A stretch of DNA of 64,000 bases from the NCBI GenBank assembly GCA_037962975.1, contig CM075669.1, positions 105,788,501 to 105,852,500 on the forward strand, in the 5' to 3' direction. The notes under the pieces were generated by a model. The model did not search any database, was not told where the DNA came from, and worked only from the letters and a program-made list of their open reading frames with translations. The position numbers were made by a program, and so were the translations under genes. The stretch comes from Clitoria ternatea. Lineage: Eukaryota > Streptophyta > Magnoliopsida > Fabales > Fabaceae. Positions 1 through 11,773 of the stretch are shown piece by piece; within the stretch, counting starts at the first letter, position 1, and each line of letters begins with the position of its first letter.

Positions 1-480
1 GTTTAGAGTGATTTCTTGATACTTGAGTGTTTTGTAGTATTGTAAGTTTTTGTATCGTGAAGTGTTTCCACGCCTTCGTAATGTCAATCTCTGTAAGTGT
101 TGTTTTTACTTTTACCATGTGTAACTAAATTGTTTATGTTGGAATTTGGTGAATCAATCTATTATATGATGTTGTAATTATGACCTCTGCATGTTTATGA
201 TTCAAGTACCATGTTAGTATTTCAATCTTTTGTTAGTGTGAATATCAAATGGGAGAATGATTTTCATGCATATTGAAACTTGTTTTATTAGTATGAATGT
301 CAAACGGGAGAATGATTATTCATGTCGAATTAAAATATGTTTTAATGAAAGTAAAAGTTGAAATACCCTTAATATGCCAATTACTAGGAGTAGAATTGGT
401 GATTGTTGTTGCCATAAGGCCGGGACTTAGTGTAAGTTTTTACTGAGAAAGATCACGAAGGATCAGTGTTTATGTTAACT
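1..480 (+). repeat. Diverged LTR fragment of the C family
   Basis: This stretch matches, on the opposite strand, the LTRs of element C (for example 51410-51800 and 58800-59190): the same order of phrases is present, including two copies of the CAAACGGGAGAATGATT block and the run that reads CATAAGGCC, then TTTTTACTGAGAAAG. I estimate 80-90 percent identity by eye, so this is an older copy of the family lying in the other orientation. It is cut at the window start, and similarity fades after about 480. No internal region of that family follows, so it is either a solo LTR or a truncated copy. Confidence 0.8.
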
Positions 481-737
481 AAGTACAAAAACCAAACAAT
501 CACAGCAAATCGAGGAATGTAAGATGAATGGCTATGAACAATGAAAGAATTTTGACAATGAAACAGTAAAATATTAACTATGTAACTAAGAATTGAAAGA
601 AAGAAGTGAAAAGATGGTACCTTTCTCAGGAATTACAAGTTGTGCCTTTTCCTCTTTAAAAACCCAAGTTTCAGCGTAGGAGTTTAGGGTTTGTACACTG
701 GGGAGGCTTTATAATGTTGAACCCACTACCTGAGATA
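481..737. other. Unassigned spacer left of element A
   Basis: About 260 bases of AT-rich DNA with no credible coding frame. I cannot match it to any other part of the window. It ends at the left end of element A; the last five bases (AGATA, 733-737) differ by one base from the five bases following A (ATATA, 10289-10293), so it is probably the original insertion target of A. Confidence 0.4.
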
Positions 738-960
738 TGTAACATCCCAAATTTTAATAATGTACCGAGCGAATAAGCCATTAGAGTAATAATTTCAGAA
801 GTGGGAATTAGCTTATTAAGTACCATTAATTTAATTAATCAAAGGGTGTGCTGATTTAAAAGGAGGATTGACCTTAGTGGGTGCTGATGGAACTGGGTGA
901 CGTGAGCAGACTGCTCCTCATGTTTTCCCACCCCACCATTCCTTCCCTCATGTATGTGTT

Positions 961-966
961 TATAAG
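961..966 (+). promoter_or_regulatory. Putative TATA box of element A
   Basis: TATAAG follows a CCACCCCACC-type C-rich stretch and precedes a CTT-rich pyrimidine tract at 1018-1062, the arrangement expected of a plant core promoter. The same box occurs in the 3' LTR at about 7554. Inferred from sequence only. Confidence 0.5.
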
Positions 967-1820
967 TGGATGATGGTTCTCCTTGCCATTCGTTCTTCAG
1001 AGTTCCCCGCGAGTTCCTTCTTCTTCTTTCTTCTTCTTCTCTTCTCATTCTCTGCTCTCTGTTTCATTCCCTGTTTCGGAAGCCGAGTGACGGTGTTGTA
1101 GAGGAGTCAGAGCTCCCTCACACGAGTAGAAGACGAGCGTCGAAGCAGAAGCAGAAACAACCCTGCACCACTCGTAAAGGGCAGTAGCGTTCAAGTAAAG
1201 GCTAAGCGAGTGGGAGCGTTGAGTGAAGCAGCGAAGAAGGGAACCAACACCCAAGCAGAAAAGTCTCTTGGAATCTCGTAGTTGGTAGGGGGAGTACCTT
1301 ACATGTTAAATGCATGGGTTATGAATGGGTTCCGAGTGTTGAAGTGATAGTTCTGTATCCTGTTGTATAATAATGCCTGCATGTGGAGTAACCGAGTGTG
1401 AGACAAGTAAGAGTGAGTGTTGCATGTTATTATCGTCCTTGAAGATGCATGTGTTGTTTGAATTCCGATACCCTATAACCCGATTGCATATTATGTTGTA
1501 CTGATTTGAAATGTTTGTTGGAACCTGTTGATCTTCATATGGATGCCTGTGTTGAGTAAGTTCTGATACTGCTGTGTACCGAGTGCATGTTATGCTTGAG
1601 TTGATAAGAACGCTGGTAGAAGCTTGATATTGATTGACACCGATTGCATTGAACTTATATGTTGTTAATAGAGCTATGATGATGATTGCATGGAAGTATG
1701 TGTGTGTTAAATAAATACATGGAATCCTAGAATTGCGTATTACCGACTGCATATGAAATATGTATAACTGAGTGAAGGTTGTGTGCATGAATACTATGTT
1801 GTGTGATGAATCCGCGTGTG

Positions 1821-2053
1821 GCGCATGGGATGCGTTATGCTGAGAGCACGTAGTGTGGGACACTACCATCAATTATAAAGCATGGGACGCTATGAAATCC
1901 TTGAGTGGGACTCGGGCTGCCTGTGATCACCTCCGTTGGCGCTGAGAGCGTTGGTGTCACCTGTGGGCAAACGGTTGGGTACCTGTAAAACGGCCAAGCA
2001 GCTGGGAGCTGATTTGATAGCTGAGAGCTAGGTATAAAAAGGGCTGAGAGCCT
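1821..2053 (+). other. Array of nine short hairpins in the A LTR
   Basis: Nine consecutive inverted repeats with three-base G-rich loops. Arms and loops: CGCAT-GGG-ATGCG (1822-1834), TGCT-GAG-AGCA (1838-1848), GTAGTGT-GGG-ACACTAC (1850-1866), AGCAT-GGG-ACGCT (1879-1891, one mismatch; perfect in the 3' LTR at 8472-8484), GAGT-GGG-ACTC (1903-1913), CGCT-GAG-AGCG (1940-1950), CAGCT-GGG-AGCTG (1999-2011), TAGCT-GAG-AGCTA (2018-2030), GGCT-GAG-AGCC (2042-2052). The core GCTGAGAGC or TGGGA is constant whereas the outer arm bases vary and mostly still pair. The diverged solo LTR H has the same series at 60679-60930. Confidence 0.8.
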
Positions 2054-3697
2054 ACGTTGCAATGTCTAAATCGATACACACGAATACGGAACCGAGTGAA
2101 ATGCTATGTGCCTAGTAACTGTTGATATTTTTTGAAATTGGTTATGCATGCGAAGGTGTTAATAAGATGGTGAATGTATATAACCGAGTGAATATCCTGT
2201 GTTTATATTGCTACGGATGTTGTGTAGAATTAACTATGCTTGTGACGGTGTTAGTAAGATGATATATATATATGTCCTCATGACCGAGTGTACTATTCCG
2301 TGTGTATATGCTGTTAATGCTGATTGAAATCTATTCCATGAATGTATGTTATGTATTGGAGAGTTGTATATATATATCCGAATGAGGATTATGGATTCCG
2401 ATTGGTAAGGATCTTGTGTGTGTTCTGGCTGATTGGCATTGCCCCGACTATAATTATTGCCATGTATAATTGTGTGTATATATATTGTTGTATAAAGGTG
2501 AGGCAACCTGAGTCAGTATCTATCATTTAAAATTTAAGATGCTCACCCCTGCTGTGGCAAATTTTCAGTGAACATCTCTCGTAATGAGGAGTGGAGGAGG
2601 AGCTGAAATGCCGGGTGAAGTGCTGCTGCACTATGAGATATCATGACTGTGCATATGCTGTATATAGTGTTTTGAGTTAAGCCTTGGCCGGCTCGTGTTT
2701 TGTTGTTAGCCTTTAAATCAGAATTGAATTCCTTGGATCGGGAACATGACTTCTTGGTTGTAAAATCACGATATACACTTCTATATATATATATATGCCT
2801 ATGCTTATGCCACGTTGCATGTCTATCTCATGTTGTGAAATGTCTGGGTGATCTATATATATATGTGCGTTCATATCTCCAATTGTGTAGGAAATAACAT
2901 GACCCAGCGTGAAGAAAGCCAATTCATGGTCTAGAGGGTGAGTTTATGATTCTGTAACCGAGTGGAAGAGATTTAGATGTTCGGAGTGAGTGAAAATCAG
3001 ATAGCTCCGAGTAGGGAGTGACGTAGAAGACTGCCCCAACGACTAACTGCTAGGAGCCCTCCCGAGCGTAGAATAGTCAATAATTCCCGAGTGAGAATTG
3101 TTGAGTGGTGGTTTTCCCAAATGGAGAGTGACACCTTAGACTGTAGAGGACCCCACTGTGGTGAACTATTGGTAATAAAGGACTCTGAGTGAGTCTTAGC
3201 TTAGTGGGAAGCTTAGAGTAGGAAGGTGATGGTTACCGAGTGAAAACTAGGCGAGATATCCCGAGTGACAAAAGGGGCGCAAAGGTTGTCCCGAGTGAAA
3301 GGGTTCCCATATATTCTGAGTGAGAGCCAGTGAGGACCATTCCCGTATTATTCGTGTATGTATTCTGATTGTTGAAGTCGTGGAATAAATTACGTTTCCG
3401 GGTGAATTGAGATCGAATTCTTCCAAGTGAATTAGGCACTGGAATCCGAGTGCGGAAATGCCGAGTGAAATGAGCAGATACCGAGAGAAGCCTTCGCTTA
3501 AGCGGGTATGCGTAGCTACGTGGTTCGCTTAAGCGATTTCCCCTTCTTCCGCTGTCATCTCCTCTGAATCGGTTTTATCTCTCCTGATCTCCTTTCCTTT
3601 CATTTTCTTGTGCCAAGGCATTCTGATTTTCCTTTAATTGTGAGAAATTTCCTTGATTTTCTTGCTTATGATTTGTTTAATTTAGGGTGTTATATTT

Positions 3698-3711
3698 TGG
3701 TATCAGAGCAG
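3698..3711 (+). promoter_or_regulatory. Primer binding site of element A (tRNA-Met type)
   Basis: TGGTATCAGAGCAG begins three bases after the 5' LTR end. This is the usual sequence complementary to the 3' end of plant initiator tRNA-Met, used by many chromoviruses and Copia elements to prime minus-strand DNA synthesis. Confidence 0.88.
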
Positions 3712-3974
3712 ACCGAAAGGTCCAAGGCCAAGGTATGGTTACCGAGTGTAAGCGGTTGTATGCTTCTGACCGAGTGGTCATCCTGATTGTGATGTTAGTT
3801 GAACCTGATTGATATTGACTTGTGGATAGGAGGTTGTTCCCTCCTGGTCCGATTGATTGTGTAGCATATAGAGATGGTTTGATGTGCTAAGTTACTGAAC
3901 ATTAGGCTGAAATCCGATCGGTGGTAAGTGGCTTGGTATACTTATCCTTGAAGGGTTTAATTTCAAGATAAGGA

Positions 3975-6900
3975 ATGACGCATCGTCAAAGCATGGAGGC
4001 TATAGCCACAGCATTCCAACGCTTTGTGGACGTGTTTGAGAGGCAGGGCCAGCCTCGAGCTGAGGAGGGCCAAGTGCTGGACCGCTTCCTGAAGAGGAAG
4101 CCGAGTGAATTTCTAGGAGGACGGAATCCTGAAACAGCTTTTAAGTGGACTCAGGAGCTGGAAAGGATTTTTGGGGGTCTTCGCTGTACCGAGACCCAGA
4201 AGGTAGAGTGTGCAGTGTACATGCTGCGAGACAAGGCGGAAAACTGGTGGAAGATAGCCAGAAATCGAAGGATAATCTTCCCGAGGCAGCACAATGAGGA
4301 CGACACAGTACAAGGTATAACCCAACTGTTTATGATGCTTTGTCTAACCAAGGGTGAGAGTAAAACCCGAGTGAACGAAATCCCAACTGTCTGTGAATTC
4401 CCAGAGGTGTTTCCTGAAGACGTACCGAGTGTCCCTCCCAATAGAGAAGTCGAATTCTCTATAGACCTGATCCTTGGAGCCGAGCCAGTCTCTAGTGCAC
4501 CTTATAGAATGTCCTCAACTGAATTGGCCGAGCTGAAGAAGCCAGTAGATGAGTTACTCGGAAAACAATTCATTAGGCCGAGTATATCACCTTGGGGCAC
4601 ACCTGTACTGCTCGTTAAGAAGAAGGATGGCTGCATGAGGCTTTGTATAGACTACCGATAGCTAAACAAACTCACGATTAAGAATCGGTACCCGTTGCCC
4701 AGAATTGATGACCTCATTGACCAACTGTGTGGAGCCTCAATTTTCTCAAAAATTGACCTGCGATCGGGATACCACCAAATTCGAGTGAAGGAGTCGAATA
4801 TTCCAAAAACTGCCTTTAGGACTCGGTATGGTCACTACGAGTATGTAGTGATGCCATTTGGTGTGACAAACGCCCCTGCTGTCTTCATGAATTACATGAA
4901 CAGCATATTCCACCCGTATTTAGACCAATTCGTAGTTGTTTTCATTGATGACATCCTAATTTACTCCAAGACTCCTGAGGAGCATGAGGAGCATCTCCGA
5001 GCGGTACTTCAAGTATTGAAGAAGAAGCAGTTGTTTGCAAAACTTTCGAAATGCGACTTCTGGATGGATAAAATCCATTTCCTCGGACATGTGATTTCCG
5101 AGGAAGGTGTCTCGGTGGACCCTTCAAAGGTGGCAGCTGTAATGGCATGGGAGAGACCCAAGTCGGTCTCAGAGATAAGGAGCTTTATGGGCCTGGCAGG
5201 TTATTATAGAAGATTTATTAAAGGTTTTTCTAAGTTGGCCTCGCCACTGACTAAATTAACTCGGAAAAACATTCCCTTCGTATGGAGTCCCGAGTGCGAG
5301 AACAGTTTCCGAGAGCTAAAGGACAAGTTGACGACTGCTCCAGTACTGGCATTACCTGACTTGCAAGAGAACTTTGTGGTTTACTGTGATGCATCTGGAC
5401 TCGGATTAGGATGCATGTTGATGCAGAAAGACCGAGTGATAGCGTATGCGTCTCGGCAATTGAGACCTCACGAGCAGCATTATTCGACTCACGACTTAGA
5501 ATTGGCAGCTATGGTGTTCGCATTAAAAATCTGGAGGCATTATTTGTTCGGGTCCAGGTTTGAAGTATACAGTGATCACAAGAGCCTCAGATACTTATTC
5601 GACCAGAAGGAGCTGAACATGAGGCAGAGGAGATGGATGGAATTTTTAAAAGATTATGATTTCGAGCTAAGGTACCATCCGGGTAAGGCAAACGTTGTTG
5701 CCGACGCGTTGAGTCGGAAATCCCTTCATGTAGCAATGATGATGGTGAAGGAGGTAGAGCTATTGGAACAGTTCCGAGACATGACCTTACACGTTGTCAC
5801 CCCCTCTTCTCGGAGGATGATGATCGGCACGCTGAGGATTAACAATGAATTCCTAAAATCCGTGTGCGAGCAACAGCAGTCAGATTCCTACTTGGCTGAG
5901 ACGAAGGAGACTCAGGCCCAAGGTAAGGACTTGCCCTTAACCAAAGGATCAGATGGAATCTTCCGAGTAAGAAACAGAATGTACGTGCCGAGTAGAGGAG
6001 AATTGAGAAGAATGGTACTTGATGAAGCTCACAAAAGCCTGCTAAGTATCCACCCGAGTGCCACGAAGATGTACCATGACCTGAGAACTCAGTTCTGGTG
6101 GCCCGGATTGAAAAGGAACGTGGCGGAATATGTGGCTCGGTGCATCACCTGTCATAAGTTGAAAGTGGAGCACCAGAAGCCGTACGGTGCATTACAACCC
6201 CTGGAGATTCCCGTGTGGAAATGGGACTCAATTGCCATGGACTTTGTCATGGGATTGCCCAAAAACCGAGCGGGCCATGATGCGATTTGGGTCATTGTTG
6301 ACCGACTGACGAAGAGTGCACACTTCTTGCCTGTGAACATGAAGTACACGATGCATAGGTTAGCTCAGATTTATATTCGCGAAGTTATTCGACTGCATGG
6401 TATACCGACTTCCATCGTATCAGATAGGGATCCTAGGTACACGTCCAGGTTTTGGACCAGTCTACACCAGGAAATGGGTACAAAACTTTGGCTTAGTTCT
6501 GCTTACCACCCCCAATCTGATGGGCAATCCGAGCGAACAATCCAGAGCTTAAAGGACTTACTAAGGGCGTGTGTGTTAGAGCACGGTGGGGATTGGGAGC
6601 AATACCTTCCCCTGATCGAGTTCACGTACAACAACAGCCATCACAATAGTATTGGCATGGCACCTTACGAAGCACTGTATGGTCGAAGATGCTGAACCCC
6701 GCTTTGCTGGTCAGAAACGGGTGAGAGTCTGCTATTGGGACCAGAGGTTATGAAGCAAACTTCAGAGCAGATCCGGGTGATAAGAGAAAAGATGAAGGCG
6801 TCTCAAGATAGGTAAAAGAGCTACCATGACAAACGCACCAGACCATTGGAATTTTCAGTCGGAGACAAGGTATTTTTGAGGACTTCACCGAGTAAAAGGG

Positions 6901-7382
6901 TCGGGCGAGCCTTGAAAAGCAGAAAACTGAGCCCTCGATACATTGGGCCTTATGAAGTGTTGAAATGAGTAGGCTCCATGGCATACCAAATAGCATTACC
7001 GACTCATTTATCTCGATTGCATGACGTATTTCATGTGTCTCAACTAAGGAACTACCTGCCAGATTCTACTCACACGATGCCTGATGATGAGGTGGAAATC
7101 AAGGAAGATCTGACCACTGCAACTATACCGACTAGGATCGTGGACCAATCGGTAAAGCGATTAAGGAGTAAGAATGTGCAACTGGTTAAAGTGGAATGGC
7201 AGCAGGACGGGTATGCCTCTTATACCTGGGAGCGCGAGGATGCCATGAGGCAGCAGTACCCCGAGTTGTTTGACCAAGGTGAGTTACCGACTGAATTTCG
7301 AGGACGAAATTCTTTTGAAATGGGGAGGACTGTAACATCCCAAATTTTAATAATGTACCGAGTGAATAAGCCATTAGAGTAA
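3975..7382 (+). pseudogene. gag-pol: gag-pol of element A, protease-less fusion with stops
   Basis: One reading frame runs from the ATG at 3975 to beyond the end of the internal region, with in-frame stops at 4659 (TAG), 6693 (TGA), 6813 (TAA) and 6966 (TGA); each is one C-to-T step from a CAG, CGA or CAA codon. Residues 1-113 are gag ([20 protein letters not shown] region). Around 4310 the frame jumps directly to the linker preceding RT (VQGITQLF, then [16 protein letters not shown]), so the zinc knuckle and protease are missing. RT follows with catalytic FIDD at 4941-4952, then RNase H (CDASGLGLG near 5389, [10 protein letters not shown] near 5568), and integrase with a His-Cys finger (CITCHK near 6143), SIVSDRDPR and the glutamate of DGQSERT. 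The C-terminus (IVDQSVKRLR to TWEREDAMRQQYPELF) is the chromodomain of chromoviruses. The frame runs 52 bases into the 3' LTR. Confidence 0.92.
7316..7330 (+). promoter_or_regulatory. Polypurine tract of element A
   Basis: The purine-rich GAAATGGGGAGGA run lies directly in front of the TGTAACATCC that opens the 3' LTR. Its position and composition fit the plus-strand primer of an LTR retrotransposon. Confidence 0.75.
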
Positions 7383-8854
7383 TAATTTCAGAAGTGGGAA
7401 TTAGCTTATTAAGTACCATTAATTTAATTAATCAAAGGGTGTGCTGATTTAAAGGGAGGATTGACCTTAGTGGGTGCTGATGGGACTGGGTGACGTGAGC
7501 AGACTGCTCCTCACGTTTTCCCACCCCACCATTCCTTCCCTCATGCATGTGTTTATAAGTGGACGATGGTTCTCCTTGCCATTCGTTCTTCAGAGTTCCC
7601 TGCGAGTTCCTTCTTCTTCTTTCTTCTTCTTCTCTTCTCCTTCTCTGCTCTCTGTTTTATTCCCTGTTTCAGAAGCCGAGTGACGGTGCTGTAGAGGAGT
7701 CAGAGCTCCCTCACACGAGTAGAAGACAAGCGTTGAAGCAGAAGCAGAAACAACCCTGCACCACTCGTAGAGGGCAGTAGCGTTCAAGTAAAGGCTAAGC
7801 GAGTGGGAGCGTTGAGTGAAGCAGCAAAGAAGGGAACCAACACCCAAGCAGAAAACTCTCTCGAAATCTCGTAGTTGGTAGGGGGAGTACCTTACATGTT
7901 AAATGCATGGGTTATGAATGGGTTCCGAGTGTTGAAGTGATAGTTCAGTATCCTGTTGTATAATAATGCCTGCATGTGGAGTAACCGAGTGTGAGACAAG
8001 TAAGAGTGAGTGTTGCATGTTATTATCATCCTTGAAGATGCATGCGTTGTTTGAATTCCGATACCCTATAACCCGATTGCATATTATGTTGTACTGATTT
8101 GAAATGTTTGTTGGAACCTGTTGATCTTCATATGGATGCCTGTGTTGAGTAAGTTCTGATACTGCTGTGTACCGAGTGCATGTTATGCTTGAGTTGATAA
8201 GAACACTGATAGAAGCTTGATATTGATTGACACTGATTGCATTGAACTTATATGTTGTTAATAGAGCTATGATGATGATTGCATGGAAGTATGTGTGTCT
8301 TAAATAAATACATGGAATCCTAGAATTGCGTATTACCGACTACATGTGAAATATGTATAACTGAGTGAAGGTTGTGTGCATGAATACTATGTTGTGTGAT
8401 GAATCCGTGTGTGGTACATGGGATACGTTGTGCTGAGAGCACGTAGTGTGGGACACTGCCATTGGTTATAAAGCGTTGGACGCTATGAAATCCTTGAGTG
8501 GGACTCGGGCTGCCTGTGATCACCTCCGTTGGCGCTGAGAGCGTTGGTGTCACCTGTGGGCAAACGGTTGGGTACCTGTAAAACGGCCAAGCAGCTGGGA
8601 GCTGATTTGATAACTGAGAGCTAGGTATAAAAAGGGCTGAGAGCCTACGTTGCAACGTCTAAACCGATACACATGAATACGGAACCGAGTGAAATGCTAT
8701 GTGCCTACTAACTGTTGATATTGTTTGAAATTGGTTATGCATGCGAAGGTGTTAATAAGATGGTGAATGTATATAACCGAGTGAATATCCTGTTTTTATA
8801 TTGCTACGGATGTTGTGTAGAATTAATTATGCTTGTGACGGTGTTAGTAAGATG

Positions 8855-8888
<34 letters not shown>

Positions 8889-10288
8889 ATGACCGAGTGT
8901 ACTATTCTGTGTGTATATGCTGTTAATGCTGATTGAAATCTATTCCATGAATGTATGTTATGTATTGGAGAGTTGTATATATATATATATATCCGAGTGA
9001 GGATTGTGGATTCCGATTGGTAAGGATCTTGTGTGTGTTCTGGCTGATTGGCATTGCCCCGACTATAATTGTTGCCATGTATAATTGTGTGTATATATAT
9101 TGTTGTATAAAGGTGAGGCAACCTGAGTCAGTATCTATCATTTAAAATTTAAGATGCTTACCCCTACTGTGGCAAATTTTCAGTGAACATCTCTCGTAAT
9201 GAGGAGTGGAGGAGGAGCTGAAATGCCGGGTGAAGTGCTGCTGCACTATGAGATATCATGACTGTGTATATGCTGTATATAGTGTTTTGAGTTAAGCCTT
9301 GGTCGGCTCTTGTTTTGTTGTTAGCCTTTAAATCAGAATTGAATTCCTTGGATCGGGAACATGACTTCTTGGTTGTAAAATCACGATATACACTTCTATA
9401 TATATATGCCTATGCTTATGCCACGTTACATGTCTATCTCATGTTGTGAAATGTCTGGGTGATCTATATATATATGTGCGTTCATATCTTCGATTGTGTA
9501 GGAAATAACATGACCCAGATTGAAGAAAGCCAATTCATGGTCTAGAGTGTGAGTTTACGATTCTGTAACCGAGTGGAAGAGATTTAGATGTTCAGAGTGA
9601 GTGAAAATCAGATAGCTCCGAGTAGGGAGTGACGTAGAAGACTACCCCAACGACTAACTGCTAGGAGCCCTCCCGAGCGTAGAATAGTCAATAATTCCCG
9701 AGTAAGAATTATTGAGTGGTGGTTTTCCCAAATGGAGAGTGACACCTTAGACTGTAGAGGACCCCACTGTGGTGAACTATTGGTAATAAAGGACTCTGAG
9801 TGAGTCTTAGCTTAGTGGGAAGCTTAGAGTAGGAAGGTGATGGTTACCGAGTGAAAACTAGGTGAGATATCCCGAGTGACAAAAGGGGCGCGAAGGTTGT
9901 CCCGAGTGAAAGGGTTCCCATATATTCCGAGTGAGAGCCAGTGAGGACCATTCCCGTATTATTCGTGTATGTATTCTGATTGTTGAAGCCGTGGAATAAA
10001 TTACATTTCCGGGTGAATTGAGATTGAATTCTTCCGAGTGAATTAGGCACTGGAATCCGAGTGCGGAAATGCCGAGTGAAATGAGCAGATACCGAGAGAA
10101 GCCTTCGCTCTGCGTGGTTCGCTTAAGCGATTTCCCCTTCTTCCGCTGTCATCTCCTCTGAATCGGTTATATCTCTCCTGATCTCCTTTCCTTTCATTTT
10201 CTTGTGCCAAGGCATTCTGATTTTCCTTTAATTGTGAGAAATTTCCCTAATTTTCTTGCTTATGATTTGTTTAATTTAGGGTGTTACA
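7331..10288 (+). repeat. 3' LTR of element A
   Basis: A 2958-bp copy of 738-3694, with intact TG...CA ends. It has a longer (TA)n tract at about 8855-8882, a shortened CGCTTAAGCG block near 10105, and several compensated hairpin differences relative to the 5' copy (for example GTGCT-GAG-AGCAC at 8430-8442). The hairpin array spans about 8415-8653. Confidence 0.92.
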
Positions 10289-11150
10289 ATATACGCGTAA
10301 GTATGCTGAAATATTGGTGTACCAACACCCAATTTAAATCACAAATAAAGCATCAGGTATGATATTCACTCAAGCGTGTCATACTACGCTCAAGCGTCAA
10401 ACAAATAGCATCAGGTGCCTTCAACATTGGCATCACGCTTAAGCGTGGGTAGTATGCTAAATCTCTGTATAAGCTGAAAGATTGAGAAAAAGAACGAGTG
10501 AATGAAATAATGAGTGAAAGAGATACCGAGTGGATGAAAGACGAGTGAGTGACAGAATGAGAGTGCATGAAAGAACGAATGAAAGAGATACCGAGTGGAT
10601 GAAAAGACGAGTGATTGAAGTGAGAGACCGAGTGAATGAAGGGCCGACTGCAGAGAGGAAAAGATAAGTGAAAGAGATACCGAGTGGATGAAAGACGAGT
10701 GATTGAAGTGAGAGACCGAGTGAATAAAGTGTCGAGTGACTGAAGTAAGAGACCGAGTGAATGAAGGGCCGACTGTAGAGAGGGGCCGAGTGAATGGAAT
10801 TGCCAAATGACATGCATGCCCTCCATTACATAAAACCGGTTTTGTTAAAGCCCCCTCTTCAGTCCAACATCAAAGTTTGGGGGGGGATGTTAGAACTTTC
10901 TGGTCGGTAAGGGTTAAGCGTGAGTATCAGTGGCTTGAATATGGCGCTCTCGCTCAAGCTCATAGTAGCACGCTTGAGCGAGAAAATGAACAGTAGATCC
11001 TCAGCCCCGATCGCTTTCAAGCGAGAGCTTGAGGCACTTAAGCGTGCCACTACAAGGTTCAAGCACGAGCATCAGGGACTTACAAACGAGCTCACGCTTA
11101 GGCGAGGGTAGTATGCGCTCAAGCGCAAGGAGGAACAGATCAATCACGCT
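10289..11150. other. Host noncoding DNA between elements A and B
   Basis: No credible gene. It contains CGCTCAAGCG/CGCTTAAGCG-type phrases (10370-10450 and 10910-11145), a CCGAGTG-based tandem region (10490-10800), and a G run at 10874-10883 followed by ATGTTAGAAC that resembles a polypurine tract plus LTR start. It is continuous with 24954-25400 once element B is removed. It may be the 3' noncoding part of element D or of an unidentified element; the sequence does not decide. Confidence 0.55.
10490..10800. repeat. CCGAGTGAATGAA-type tandem repeat
   Basis: An irregular minisatellite made of phrases such as AGAGATACCGAGTGGATG, AAGACGAGTGA, GTGAGAGACCGAGTGAATG and AGGGCCGACTG, recurring in blocks of about 60-110 bases. 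The open frames here on the minus strand (rich in Ser, His, Leu) are translations of the repeat, not genes. Confidence 0.75.
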
Positions 11151-11773
11151 TGTGAACACCTCTTTTGGTCCGGTCCAAGTGGAATAAATATTTTTTATAC
11201 TGAATTCCAATTCAGAGTGGTCAAATTCGAGTAGAATGGCTCCAGAATAATCAGAATCGAGCGAAATAACTCAGAATGAAGCTTTTCCAAGTGAAATATG
11301 CTCCTGTTGGATCAAATCCGAGTGGAACTACTCAGAATGGAGCAAATCCGAGTAGAACTACTCAGAATGAGTCAATTCCGAGTGGAAAGCTTCCCTGTCA
11401 GAGCCATTCCGAGTGAAGAAATTCAAATTTCTAATTCTGAGTGTGAAGAAGTTTATTTCCAAGCGAAAAATAGCCAAAATTCCAATTTCCGAGCCATTTC
11501 AGTCGGTTCCGTGTGAATGGTCACTCGGATTGGGGGAGAGGAAGTGAAGTCCGAGCCAGGTACTCTCCAAATCAATTTCCGAGTGTTTCTCTTTGATTTT
11601 CAATCGGCTCTGTGTCCTCTTTTACACTTTCCCGAGTCAAATTTTACCAACACCAAATCCCCTCCGTGTCATCTTTTACACCTTTCCGAGCCATGTTTCA
11701 ATTCCGAGTCACACTTCACACATTTCAGTCGGTTACGAGTCGTTGGTGGTTCGGATTGTGGAGAGGAATTTAG

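Larger units (their letters stand above)
738..3694 (+). repeat. 5' LTR of element A
   Basis: A 2957-bp LTR, nearly collinear with 7331-10288. Most differences are transitions, plus (TA)n length changes and a short block at 3490-3530 (two CGCTTAAGCG units here, part of it missing in the 3' copy). A TATAAG box at 961 suggests that transcription starts near 990, so about 2.7 kb of this LTR would be R-U5, an unusually long transcribed portion. It holds many CCGAGTG heptamers and an array of short hairpins at 1821-2053. Confidence 0.92.
738..10288 (+). mobile_element. Element A: Tekay/Del-like chromovirus LTR retrotransposon
   Basis: A complete Ty3/Gypsy element of about 9.55 kb in the plus orientation. 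The two LTRs (738-3694 and 7331-10288) begin TGTAACATCCC and end GTGTTACA (3') or GTGTTATA (5', final CA mutated to TA). A tRNA-Met type primer site follows the 5' LTR and a purine run precedes the 3' LTR. Flanking pentamers AGATA and ATATA differ by one base, as expected for an ageing target duplication. The internal region of 3.6 kb encodes gag, RT, RNase H, integrase and a chromodomain, but a large deletion removed the rest of gag and the protease. Four in-frame stops make it non-functional. Confidence 0.93.

Noticed and set aside
1306..1872. 188-codon minus-strand frame
   Set aside because: It is antisense within the R-U5 part of the A LTR, has no family resemblance, and the matching frame is broken in the 3' LTR.
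8855..8882. (TA)n tracts as functional sites
   Set aside because: They vary in length between the two A LTRs, as ordinary microsatellites do.
10353..10826. Three overlapping minus-strand frames rich in Ser, His, Leu and Phe
   Set aside because: They are translations of the CCGAGTGAATG tandem repeat in three frames.
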